Of a DNA stretch of 64,000 nucleotides, positions 55,359 to 64,000 are shown piece after piece. The notes under the pieces are model-generated. The model saw only the letters and a program-made list of their open reading frames with translations, was not told the origin of the DNA and made no database searches. The stretch comes from Thiobaca trueperi (GTDB taxonomy: Bacteria > Pseudomonadota > Gammaproteobacteria > Chromatiales > Chromatiaceae): the NCBI RefSeq assembly GCF_004342175.1, contig NZ_SMAO01000002.1, positions 372,001 to 436,000 on the forward strand, given 5' to 3'. The translations under genes and the position numbers were made by a program. Every line of letters starts with the position of its first letter. The stretch's first letter is position 1.

Positions 55359-56123
55359 ATGACCCGCATCATCGCCATTTCCAATCGCAAGGGCGGCGCC
55401 GGCAAGACCACGGTCGCGGTCAATCTCGCTGCCGAACTGGCAGCCCTGGGTCGCCGCGTGCTGCTGGTCGATCTCGACTCACAGGGGCATTGTGCCGCCG
55501 GGCTGGGAGTGAAGATCGACAAGGGGTCGCCCACCGCTCACGATCTCTTTCTCGATCCGCAGGCCGGTCTGAGTGCGGCGGTGCGGCAGACCGACTGCCC
55601 GAATCTGGCGCTGGCACCGGCCGATCAGCTCTTTGACCACGGCAGTGGAACCGGCGACGAGCGGCGGCTGGCGCAGGCGCTCGCGGATGAAGCCATTGTG
55701 ACGGCCTTCGATCTGGTGATTCTGGACACCCCGCCATCGCTCGACCATCTGCTGCTCAATGCCCTGATGGCTGCCAACTGGGTGCTGGTGCCCTATGTGC
55801 CGCATCACCTGTCATTCGAGGGCATGCGGCAGTTGATGCGGGTGCTGTTCAAGGTCATGTCGGGTGGCAATCCGCAGCTCAAAATTCTCGGCTTTCTGCC
55901 CGTCATGGTCACTGAGCACATCCGTCAGCATCGTCTGGTGACCGGCGAGGTCTCGCGCCAGTTCGGTGCGCCGCGTGTGCTGGCGGGTATCCGCAATGAC
56001 ATCCGGCTGGCCGAGTCCTTCGGTGTCGGCAGGCCCATCCGTCAGTACGCGCCCAAATGTCGCGGGGCCGAAGATTTTGCGGCACTGGCGGCGACTCTGG
56101 CGCCGATCCTGGACGAGTCCTGA
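55359..56123 (+). CDS. ParA/Soj-family ATPase of the chemosensory operon
   Basis: A 254-residue ParA-type ATPase with deviant Walker A RKGGAGKTTVAVNLA (signature Lys), LLVDLDSQGHCAAGLG and FDLVILDTPPSLDHLL. No ParB gene follows. ParA-like proteins next to che genes (ParC, PpfA) position chemosensory arrays over the nucleoid or at poles. It begins two bases after the receptor stop, so it belongs to the operon. Confidence 0.9.
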   Translation: MTRIIAISNRKGGAGKTTVAVNLAAELAALGRRVLLVDLDSQGHCAAGLGVKIDKGSPTAHDLFLDPQAGLSAAVRQTDCPNLALAPADQLFDHGSGTGDERRLAQALADEAIVTAFDLVILDTPPSLDHLLLNALMAANWVLVPYVPHHLSFEGMRQLMRVLFKVMSGGNPQLKILGFLPVMVTEHIRQHRLVTGEVSRQFGAPRVLAGIRNDIRLAESFGVGRPIRQYAPKCRGAEDFAALAATLAPILDES

Positions 56124-56156
56124 ATCATAGCGGGCAGTACCTCGATTGACGGGATG

Positions 56157-56251
56157 CATGGAACCGTCTCCGATCGTTGTCGTTGTCGGCTTGCGAATCT
56201 TCGATTACGACAACGACAACGAACGGCTTCGGGATTTCCAAGGTGCTGCAC
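56157..56251 (-). repeat. GTCGTT hairpin element, copy 3 (core inverted)
   Basis: The outer arms are in minus orientation (ending AAGGTGCTGCAC), but the core GGCTTGCGAATCTTCGATTA reads forward. Relative to its arms the core is therefore reversed compared with copies 1, 2 and 4. It lies upstream of icd. Confidence 0.85.
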
Positions 56252-56329
56252 TAGCACCCCATTTGCTCTGCGCAATGAGCGATCCGGGTGATAGCATGTC
56301 GCTTTTACGGCAATTCGAGAGAGAGACCT

Positions 56330-57586
<1,257 letters not shown>

Positions 57587-57612
57587 GGGGATGTCAGCAA
57601 TTTCCCCTGAAA

Positions 57613-57841
57613 TGGACAGGATGAACAGGATTTTTCAAGATTCACAGGATTTCTGGTGACGAAGCTTTGGCTTCGTCACCCGCGAGACGAAGCCCCGCTT
57701 CGTGAATTTGACGGGGATCGATCAGATCGCTCCAAGAGAAGGCTCGAAACGCCATCTTGTGAAGCAGAGCTTCATCGCTGAGGTCACGAAGCTGGAGCTT
57801 CGTGACCAGAGAATCCTGCGAAATCCTGTGAATCCTGTCTA
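57613..57841. repeat. Composite palindrome array: AGGATGAACAGG ends with four GAAGC hairpins
   Basis: The ends are GACAGGATGAACAGGATTTT and AATCCTGTGAATCCTGTC (repeat copy e). Inside are hairpins GGTGACGAAGC/GCTTCGTCACC (57655-57680), ACGAAGC/GCTTCGT (57687-57703), TGAAGC/GCTTCA (about 57760-57774) and a perfect 12-bp stem, GGTCACGAAGCT/AGCTTCGTGACC (57782-57807). It lies between convergent icd and the cold-shock gene and may end both transcripts. Confidence 0.85.
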
Positions 57842-57859
57842 TTTTGGTCCGGGCGTTGT

Positions 57860-58066
57860 TCAACGCACCGGCTGCACATTGGCCGCGTGCAGCCCTTTCG
57901 GCCCCTGCGTCAGCTCGAACTGAACCTTTTGTCCCTCGCGCAATGTTTTGTAGCCATCCATATCGATTGACGAGAAATGGACGAAGACATCCTCCTCGCG
58001 CCCTTCGGGTTGCACAAATCCATAACCCTTGGTGTTATTGAACCATTTGACGACACCGATGATCAT
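57860..58066 (-). CDS. Cold-shock protein (CspA family)
   Basis: A 68-residue single-stranded nucleic-acid-binding OB fold: [19 protein letters not shown] (RNP1) and [15 protein letters not shown] (RNP2). It acts as an RNA chaperone. ATG at 58066 is preceded by CGGAGG. The cognate paralogue number cannot be assigned. Confidence 0.95.
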   Translation of the reverse strand: MIIGVVKWFNNTKGYGFVQPEGREEDVFVHFSSIDMDGYKTLREGQKVQFELTQGPKGLHAANVQPVR

Positions 58067-58266
58067 TGGTGCATCCTCCGGAGGTTGTGGGCGTGTGTGG
58101 TGCTTGATGATTCTCCTCGGACGCCATACCTTGAATCCAGTGGGTGGCGCCACGATACCTCAAGTATAGTGAGTTGATTTGGCTGGTCAAAGCACAGGTC
58201 GCAAAACCACCTGCTTCACTTTGGCTGCTGGAATGTTGACTGAAATTCAAGGATCGTTGGAGTCAG

Positions 58267-58378
58267 CGCGGTTTAAGAGATTAAACAATTTCTAAACCAC
58301 GTCTCCACCGAGGTCGCTGAAATCCACAGCCTTTAACACAAAGCGAAAACCATGCATTTCACTCTGGACGCAGTTTAG
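58267..58378. repeat. GCGGTTTAA element, copy 2
   Basis: CGCGGTTTAAGAGATTAAAC to GACGCAGTTTAG matches 37791-37906 with about one change in five. It ends one base before the clpS ATG, so the clpS translation-initiation region lies within the element. The rest of 58067-58379 shows no gene. Confidence 0.82.
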
Positions 58379-58379
58379 A

Positions 58380-58703
58380 ATGAGTAACGAGAGACCAGGC
58401 GAGGAACGCGAATCGGGGCTGACCGTCCAGGAGGCCCGTCCCAAACTGCGGCGTCCGCCCCTGTTCAAGGTGTTGCTCCTGAACGACGATTACACCCCGA
58501 TGGAATTCGTGGTGCTGGTGCTGGAGATTTTTTTCAGGATGGACCGCGAAAAAGCGACCCAGGTAATGCTGCATGTGCATACGCGCGGGGTCGGTGTCTG
58601 CGGTGTCTTCACCAAGGATATCGCCGAGACCAAGGTGGCGCAGGTCAATGATTACGCGCGCAGCAATCAGCACCCGCTGATGTGTACGATGGAAGAGGCG
58701 TAG
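58380..58703 (+). CDS. clpS: ATP-dependent Clp protease adaptor ClpS
   Basis: A 107-residue adaptor that hands N-degron proteins to Clp[21 protein letters not shown] and [14 protein letters not shown] form the N-degron pocket and ClpA contact. It lies 67 bases upstream of clpA. No good Shine-Dalgarno is visible because a repeat element abuts the start. Confidence 0.95.
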   Translation: MSNERPGEERESGLTVQEARPKLRRPPLFKVLLLNDDYTPMEFVVLVLEIFFRMDREKATQVMLHVHTRGVGVCGVFTKDIAETKVAQVNDYARSNQHPLMCTMEEA

Positions 58704-58770
58704 CGACTGGCGGCAAATTGCGGCGTGGCAATAGGTATGGTTTCGTCAACCCCTCTCTTGGAACAGTCCG

Positions 58771-61032
58771 ATGCTGAGCAAAGAACTCGAATTTTCGCTG
58801 AACCGGGCCTTCAAGGAGGCGCGCGCCAAACACCACGAATACATGACCGTGGAGCACATGCTGCTGTCGCTGCTGGACAACCCGGCTGCGGCCAAGGTGC
58901 TGCGCGCCTGCGGAGCCGACTCCGATCGGCTCCGGCGTGAGATCGCGGCCTTCATCGACGAAACCACGCCGCTCATTCCGGCCAACGAGGATCGCGACAC
59001 CCAGCCCACGCTCGGTTTCCAGCGGGTGTTGCAGCGTGCCGTGTTTCATGTACAGTCCGCCGGCAAAAAAGAGGTCACCGGGGCCAACGTCCTGGTCGCG
59101 CTCTTCAGCGAGCAGGATTCGCAGGCGGTCTATCTGCTCAATCAGCAGGATGTCACCCGGCTCGATGTGGTCAATTACATCTCGCACGGCATTTCCAAGG
59201 TGCCGGGCGAAAACCAGCAGGATGACGCGCCGGGCGAGGCCGATGAGCCGCGCGGAGAGGAAAAGGAAGGTTCCAGCCCGCTCGAAAGTTTTGCCTCCAA
59301 CCTGAACGAGATGGCCCGCCAGGGGCGCATCGATCCGCTGATCGGGCGTGCCGACGAGGTGGAGCGTACGGTGCAGATCCTCTGCCGGCGACGCAAGAAC
59401 AATCCGCTGTTCGTCGGTGAGGCCGGCGTGGGCAAGACCGCCATCGCCGAGGGACTGGCCAAGAAGATCGTCGATGGCGAGGTGCCCGAGATTCTGAGCG
59501 ATGCCGTGATCTATGCCCTGGATCTCGGCGGTCTGGTTGCCGGCACCAAATATCGCGGCGATTTCGAGAAACGTCTGAAATCCGTCCTGGCCCAGCTCAA
59601 GCGGCTGCCGCACGCCATCCTCTTCATCGACGAGATCCACACCATCATCGGCGCGGGCTCCGCCTCGGGCGGGGTGATGGACGCCTCGAATCTCATCAAA
59701 CCGGTGCTGGCCTCGGGCGATCTGCGCTGCATCGGCTCCACCACTTACCAGGAATATCGCGGCATCTTCGAGAAGGATCGGGCGCTGGCGCGGCGCTTCC
59801 AGAAGATCGACGTGGACGAGCCGTCGGTCGAGGAAACGATCGAGATCCTCAAGGGACTCAAGTCACGCTTCGAGGCGCATCATCAGGTGACTTACACCAA
59901 TCCGGCGCTGCGCGCGGCGGCTGAACTCTCCAGCCGTTATATCAACGACCGCCATCTGCCTGACAAGGCCATTGACGTGATCGACGAGGCCGGCGCCCAT
60001 GTCCAGCTCAAGAGCCCGGCCAAGCGCAAGAAGCGCATCGATGTGGCGGATGTCGAGGCCATTGTCGCCAAGATGGCGCGGATTCCCTCCAAGCGCGTCT
60101 CGGCGTCCGATACCGAGTCGCTCAAGAATCTGGATCGCGACCTCAAGATGGTGGTCTATGGCCAGGATCCAGCCATTGATGCCCTGACCTCCGCGATCCG
60201 CATGAATCGCTCGGGTCTGGGGCACGATGAAAAGCCCATCGGCTCCTTCCTCTTCACCGGCCCGACCGGCGTCGGCAAGACCGAGGTCACCCGTCAACTG
60301 GCGCGCATTCTTGGCATGGAGCTGCTGCGCTTCGATATGTCCGAATACATGGAACGCCACACCGTCTCGCGTCTGATCGGCGCCCCGCCCGGCTATGTCG
60401 GTTTCGATCAGGGCGGACTCCTGACCGAACAGATCAACAAGCATCCGCACGCGGTCCTGCTGCTCGACGAGATCGAGAAGGCCCATCCGGATGTCTTCAA
60501 TCTGCTGCTCCAGGTCATGGACCACGGCACCCTGACCGACAACAACGGGCGCAAGGCCGATTTCCGCAATGTGGTGCTGGTGATGACCACCAATGCTGGC
60601 GCCGAGGATATTTCGCGCCGTTCGATTGGCTTTACCGAGCAGGATCACTCAACTGACGGCTTAGAGGCGCTGAAACGCTACTTTTCGCCGGAGTTCCGTA
60701 ACCGGCTGGATGCCGTGGTTCAGTTCGGGCCACTGAGCGAAGAGACCATCCGCAGCGTGGTCGATAAATTCGTCTTTGAATTGGAACAGCAACTGGAAGA
60801 GAAGAAGGTCAGTCTGGCTGTCGATGCCGACGCCCGTCTCTGGCTGGCCGAGAAGGGTTACGACCCCAAGATGGGCGCTCGCCCCATGGCCCGCGTCATC
60901 CAGAACCACATCAAAAAGCCGCTTGCCAACGAATTGCTCTTTGGCGAACTGGTCGGCGGCGGCTCGGTGCGAGTCCTGGTACGGGATGGCGAGCTGGCGT
61001 TTGAGATCAATGGGGAGGCGCGCGAGCTCTGA
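58771..61032 (+). CDS. clpA: ATP-dependent Clp protease ATPase subunit ClpA
   Basis: A 753-residue unfoldase partnering ClpP. It has an N-domain (LSKELEFSLNRAFKEARAKH), then two AAA+ modules with Walker A GEAGVGKTAIAEGLA and GPTGVGKTEVTRQLA, and Walker B ILFIDEIHTIIG and LLLDEIEKAHPD. The IGF loop (RRSIGFTEQDH) docks ClpP. Length matches the family. An intrinsic terminator follows. Confidence 0.97.
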   Translation: MLSKELEFSLNRAFKEARAKHHEYMTVEHMLLSLLDNPAAAKVLRACGADSDRLRREIAAFIDETTPLIPANEDRDTQPTLGFQRVLQRAVFHVQSAGKKEVTGANVLVALFSEQDSQAVYLLNQQDVTRLDVVNYISHGISKVPGENQQDDAPGEADEPRGEEKEGSSPLESFASNLNEMARQGRIDPLIGRADEVERTVQILCRRRKNNPLFVGEAGVGKTAIAEGLAKKIVDGEVPEILSDAVIYALDLGGLVAGTKYRGDFEKRLKSVLAQLKRLPHAILFIDEIHTIIGAGSASGGVMDASNLIKPVLASGDLRCIGSTTYQEYRGIFEKDRALARRFQKIDVDEPSVEETIEILKGLKSRFEAHHQVTYTNPALRAAAELSSRYINDRHLPDKAIDVIDEAGAHVQLKSPAKRKKRIDVADVEAIVAKMARIPSKRVSASDTESLKNLDRDLKMVVYGQDPAIDALTSAIRMNRSGLGHDEKPIGSFLFTGPTGVGKTEVTRQLARILGMELLRFDMSEYMERHTVSRLIGAPPGYVGFDQGGLLTEQINKHPHAVLLLDEIEKAHPDVFNLLLQVMDHGTLTDNNGRKADFRNVVLVMTTNAGAEDISRRSIGFTEQDHSTDGLEALKRYFSPEFRNRLDAVVQFGPLSEETIRSVVDKFVFELEQQLEEKKVSLAVDADARLWLAEKGYDPKMGARPMARVIQNHIKKPLANELLFGELVGGGSVRVLVRDGELAFEINGEAREL

Positions 61033-61063
61033 GATTTTCCGCTGTCGCGGAAAATCTGTTTTT
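61033..61063 (+). terminator. Intrinsic terminator of clpA
   Basis: A perfect 10-bp stem, GATTTTCCGC/GCGGAAAATC, with a 4-base loop and a T-run. The following 61064-61287 has no recognisable gene. Confidence 0.9.
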
Positions 61064-61287
61064 AAAATTGAATGCGTGATGAACGCCAGAGTTGACAGTG
61101 TCGCGTCACTAGGCCGGCGACGCTAATTTGGCTCGAAGATTGAGTAGGCCGGGCAAAAAAACACCTCAGCTACCTCTGCTGTAGCTGATCAATTCCAGGA
61201 TGCGGTGTGACGGGATGCCGTCTCGCCTCAGATTCACCCGAGTGTTCCGCTACTCCGCTACTCACTGGCAGCAGAGACACCCAGTGA

Positions 61288-61506
61288 TCAGCGGGCGCGA
61301 TAGACGATGCGGCCCTTGGTGAGGTCGTAGGGCGTGAGTTCGACGGTGACCTTGTCCCCGGTGAGGATGCGGATGTAGTGCTTGCGCATCTTGCCGGAAA
61401 TATGCGCGGTCACGGTGTGGCCATTTTCCAGCTCGACTCTGAATACGGTATTGGGCAGGGTCTCAGTGACCGTGCCTTCCATCTGGATAACGTCGTCTTT
61501 TGACAT
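61288..61506 (-). CDS. infA: Translation initiation factor IF-1
   Basis: A 72-residue IF-1: [38 protein letters not shown] and [11 protein letters not shown]. It occupies the ribosomal A site during initiation. It lies between clpA and bpt/aat, as in many proteobacteria. Confidence 0.97.
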   Translation of the reverse strand: MSKDDVIQMEGTVTETLPNTVFRVELENGHTVTAHISGKMRKHYIRILTGDKVTVELTPYDLTKGRIVYRAR

Positions 61507-61596
61507 ATGGGGTGTGTATTTTCTGGGAGGAACAACTCGGACCTTAAAGCGGGCGGATTGTAGCACACTCAGGAAGGATGAAGCGCAGGCTGACCA

Positions 61597-61671
61597 GTGC
61601 AGCACCTTGGAAATCCCGAAACCCTTCGTTGTCGTCTTGCGAATCTTCGACAACGACAACGACAACGACGC
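61597..61671 (+). repeat. GTCGTT hairpin element, copy 4
   Basis: GTGCAGCACCTTGGAAATCC, then CTTCGTTGTCGTCTTGCGAA and CGACAACGACAACGACAACG. It is shorter than the others, with one GTCGTT unit lost on the left arm and one gained on the right. It lies between infA and bpt. Confidence 0.85.
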
Positions 61672-61693
61672 TGACTCCTGATCCTGGATGTCA

Positions 61694-62449
61694 TCACGAC
61701 CCCAGGGGCATGGCCCGCTCGAAACGCCGCCATTGACTGCCATCCCAGGCTTCAATGGGACGGAAACGCGCCTTGTAGACCATTTTCCGACTCTCCCGGA
61801 TCCAATAGCCCAGATACAGATGCGGCAGACCAAGCTGTCGCGCGGCCTCGATCTGTGCGAGGACAGCGAAGGTACCGGGCGCGCGGTCTGCCACATCCGG
61901 ATCGAAAAAGGTATAGACGGCGGAGAGTCCCTGTTGCAGCACGTCAGTCACGGCCACGCCAAGCAGACGCCCATCGAGCCGCAATTCGATGAAGCGCGTC
62001 GTGCCCCCCCAGGGTTCGGTCAGAAAACGTCGATAGCTCTCTTCGCTCGCATCGTCCGCCATGCTGCCGTCAGGGTGACGGTGCGCCAGATAAGACTGGT
62101 AAAGCGCGAAATGCTCCAGATTGAAGGCGGCAGGGGTGTCGATCAGGGTCACATCAGCGGCATTGCGTTTCCAGTTGCGCCGCTGGGAGCGATCAGGCGC
62201 GAATGATGCGACGGGAAGCCGCACCGGGACGCAGCGCGTGCAACGCTGACAGGCGGGGCGATAGATGTGCGAACCGCTGCGGCGGAACCCCTGATCCACC
62301 AGAACCTGATAATCGACAGGGTCGATACGGGCGGTCGGATCGACGAACAGGGTGCGCGCCCGCATTCCTTCCAGATAAGAGCAGGGATGGTCAGCGGTCA
62401 GATAGAGGGCCAGAGAGCGACCCCGGTTCGTTTTGGTTTCCTGATTCAT
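61694..62449 (-). CDS. bpt: Aspartate/glutamate leucyltransferase
   Basis: A 251-residue ATE1-fold enzyme that attaches Leu to N-terminal Asp or Glu, creating ClpS substrates. [36 protein letters not shown] and [20 protein letters not shown] are family blocks. ATG at 62449 overlaps the aat stop, so the two transferase genes are coupled. Confidence 0.94.
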   Translation of the reverse strand: MNQETKTNRGRSLALYLTADHPCSYLEGMRARTLFVDPTARIDPVDYQVLVDQGFRRSGSHIYRPACQRCTRCVPVRLPVASFAPDRSQRRNWKRNAADVTLIDTPAAFNLEHFALYQSYLAHRHPDGSMADDASEESYRRFLTEPWGGTTRFIELRLDGRLLGVAVTDVLQQGLSAVYTFFDPDVADRAPGTFAVLAQIEAARQLGLPHLYLGYWIRESRKMVYKARFRPIEAWDGSQWRRFERAMPLGS

Positions 62450-63108
62450 GGTTGAGTGCAGAAGCGGTTCAGGAGCGCGACGAATTCGGCACGCGGCATC
62501 TCGACCGCGCCCATCCGGATCAGATGATCGGTGCGCATCTGGCAGTCGATGAGCCCGAATTCCCATTCGGCGAGCTTGCGGCAGAGATGAACCAGCCCGA
62601 CCTTCGAGGCATCGGAGACGCGGCTGAACATGGATTCGCCGAAGAAGGCGCGTCCGATGGCGACACCATAGAGTCCGCCGACCAGTTGCCCGTCCTGCCA
62701 GACTTCCACCGAATGAGCCAGGCCATGAGCGTGCAGCGCCTCATAGGCGGCGATCATCTCCGGCACCAGCCAGGTGCCGCCCTGCGCATCGCGCGGCGCG
62801 GCGCAGCACCGGATCACGGCACTGAAAGAGCGGTTCAGCGTCACGTCGAAGGATGCGTTGCGCAGTCGTTTGCCCAGACTGCGCGAGATGCGTATCTGCG
62901 ACGGAAAGAGGACGGTGCGCGGGTCGGGCGACCACCAAAGAATGGGGTCGCCGGCGCTGAACCAGGGAAAGATTCCGCGCCGGTAGGCATGCGCCAGCCG
63001 CGTTGGGCTCAGGTCGCCACCGACCGCCAGCAGTCCGTTGGGCTCGCGCAGTGCATGCCGGAGGTCGGGGAAGGACTCCCGGTCGTGTGGGTCGAGTCGG
63101 GCGATCAT
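62446..63108 (-). CDS. aat: Leucyl/phenylalanyl-tRNA-protein transferase
   Basis: A 220-residue Aat that adds Leu or Phe to proteins with N-terminal Lys or Arg. [40 protein letters not shown] and [19 protein letters not shown] are diagnostic. With Bpt, ClpS and ClpA it completes the bacterial N-end rule set. Confidence 0.96.
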   Translation of the reverse strand: MIARLDPHDRESFPDLRHALREPNGLLAVGGDLSPTRLAHAYRRGIFPWFSAGDPILWWSPDPRTVLFPSQIRISRSLGKRLRNASFDVTLNRSFSAVIRCCAAPRDAQGGTWLVPEMIAAYEALHAHGLAHSVEVWQDGQLVGGLYGVAIGRAFFGESMFSRVSDASKVGLVHLCRKLAEWEFGLIDCQMRTDHLIRMGAVEMPRAEFVALLNRFCTQP

Positions 63109-63120
63109 GGTGATTTCATC

Positions 63121-64000
63121 TCAGGAAACCGCTTGGATTCGATCCGGCAAGGCATCCGCCCGATACGGACTGTGCGTATTCATTTCCGCCAGATAGTCCT
63201 GCATGTCGCGGGTCTCCGTATCGAGAAAGCGCGCAATGGCCTGTCTGAAATCCGCATTGGCGATCCAGTGGGCCGACCAGGTGGCGGTTGGCAGAAAGCC
63301 CCGGCTGACCTTGTGTTCGCCCTGTGCGCCCGGCTCGAAGCGGGTCAGACCCTGTTCAATACAGTATTCGAGCCCCTGATAATAACAGGCATCGAAATGC
63401 AGGCTGTGGAAGTCCTGGAAACAGCCCCAGTGCCGGCCATAGAGCGAGCGTTCCCCGATCAGGTTGAAGGCGGCGGCCACGATGTTCCGGTCATGATAGG
63501 CCAGAACCAGCAGCAGATTTCGCCCCATTCGCTCGCCGATGTCCTGGAAGAAGGGGAGGGTGAGTGTCGGCAGTCCGCCGCGTTTGTCGAAGGTGTCCCG
63601 ATACAGACGGTGGAAGATCGCCCATTCGGACTCGGTGACGGCATCGCCGCGCACCCGGCGGATCCGGATGCCGTTTTCGGCGACACGGCGGCGCTCGCGT
63701 TTGATCTGTTTGCGCTTGGCGGCGGTGAAGGCGCCCAGAAAGTCGTCGAATGAGCCGTAGCCCGGATTACGCCAATGAAACTGGCAGCCCAGCCGTCGCA
63801 TCGATCCCTGCTCGGCGAGCCAGTCGGTCTCGTCATCGGCCGTGAACAGCCAGTGCAGTGAGGACACCCCCAGCTTCTCCGCCACCTGCACCGCGCCCTG
63901 AATCAGCACTCGCGCAATATCGCGTCGCTGGGGTGTCGCACCGGTCAGGATCCGTGGACCTGTCGCCGGGGTGTAAGGCGAGGCGACGATCAGCTTGGGA
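63121..64000 (-). CDS. GNAT/FemAB-like N-acyltransferase family protein (partial at window end)
   Basis: The minus-strand frame is open to the right edge, starting mid-protein at PKLIVASPYTPATGPRIL, with 292 visible codons. TPATGPR, RVRGDAVTE, LYGRHWGCFQDFHSLHFDAC and FEPGAQGEHKVSRGF are typical of the DUF482/PF04339 family of GNAT-like proteins. Substrate is unknown. It is often found next to aat and bpt, as here. The N-terminus is outside the window. Confidence 0.88.
   Translation of the reverse strand, partial: PKLIVASPYTPATGPRILTGATPQRRDIARVLIQGAVQVAEKLGVSSLHWLFTADDETDWLAEQGSMRRLGCQFHWRNPGYGSFDDFLGAFTAAKRKQIKRERRRVAENGIRIRRVRGDAVTESEWAIFHRLYRDTFDKRGGLPTLTLPFFQDIGERMGRNLLLVLAYHDRNIVAAAFNLIGERSLYGRHWGCFQDFHSLHFDACYYQGLEYCIEQGLTRFEPGAQGEHKVSRGFLPTATWSAHWIANADFRQAIARFLDTETRDMQDYLAEMNTHSPYRADALPDRIQAVS

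Noticed and set aside
62203-63753. A 516-codon plus-strand frame opposite bpt, aat and the GNAT gene
   Set aside because: It is antisense to three conserved genes and has no domain pattern.

Overview
The window most likely comes from a purple sulfur bacterium or close relative (Gammaproteobacteria, Chromatiaceae-like). This is inferred from the high G+C coding sequence, a proteobacterial hemA/prfA-ispE-prs-rplY-pth backbone, a nitrogenase cofactor cluster (fdxB to nifE), an ATP-rich signalling repertoire and many dispersed palindromic repeats. No 16S gene is present, so the genus is not claimed.

Layout. 1-2742: end of a uracil-DNA-glycosylase-like gene, TRAP transporter permeases DctQ/DctM, rluE. 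2851-5245: tRNA-Pro, -Arg, -His and -Lys, then one intact and one decayed Rpn-family nuclease gene separated by displaced copies of the tRNA-Lys 3' end. 5434-20144: a type I-E CRISPR-Cas locus (cas3, cse1, cse2, cas7e, cas5e, cas6e, a PIN toxin-antitoxin pair, cas1e, cas2e, leader, 83 repeats/82 spacers). It is bracketed by the 5' end of a different I-E cas3 and the 3' end of a different cas6e, the scars of an operon replacement. 20145-21900: IS607-type element. 22271-26155: GGDEF-hemerythrin protein and a Cache chemoreceptor. 26398-36368: tRNA-Thr, prfA, hemA, an inserted FadL-like porin between duplicated flanks, TPR protein, ispE, tRNA-Gln, prs, rplY, pth. 36442-41379 (minus strand): nifE, nifN, nifX, DUF269, DUF683 and fdxB, with a sigma-54 promoter and a NifA-type upstream site before nifE. 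41779-43594: hflD, mnmA. 43853-56123: a compact chemosensory operon (double-headed soluble receptor, triple CheW, CheB, HEAT protein, CheR, CheY, CheA, small STAS-like protein, CheY, membrane receptor with a CheZ-like motif, ParA ATPase). 56330-63909+: icd, cold-shock protein, clpS, clpA, infA, bpt, aat and the start of a GNAT protein.

How it fits together. The Cas proteins form Cascade plus Cas3 and the Cas1-Cas2 integrase serving one array. The nif genes build and carry the FeMo-cofactor precursor. ClpS-ClpA with Bpt and Aat is a complete N-end-rule adaptor, unfoldase and transferase set. The chemosensory operon resembles the V. cholerae cluster I (F9) gene order from memory, with an added ParA that may position the array.

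Intergenic DNA is rich in short repeats: a GTCGTT hairpin family (4 copies), an AGGATTAACAGG family (5 loci), a GCGGTTTAA family (2), a GGATGGGTAGAGCG family (3, two of them framing an in-frame insert in cheA) and heptanucleotide tandem repeats.
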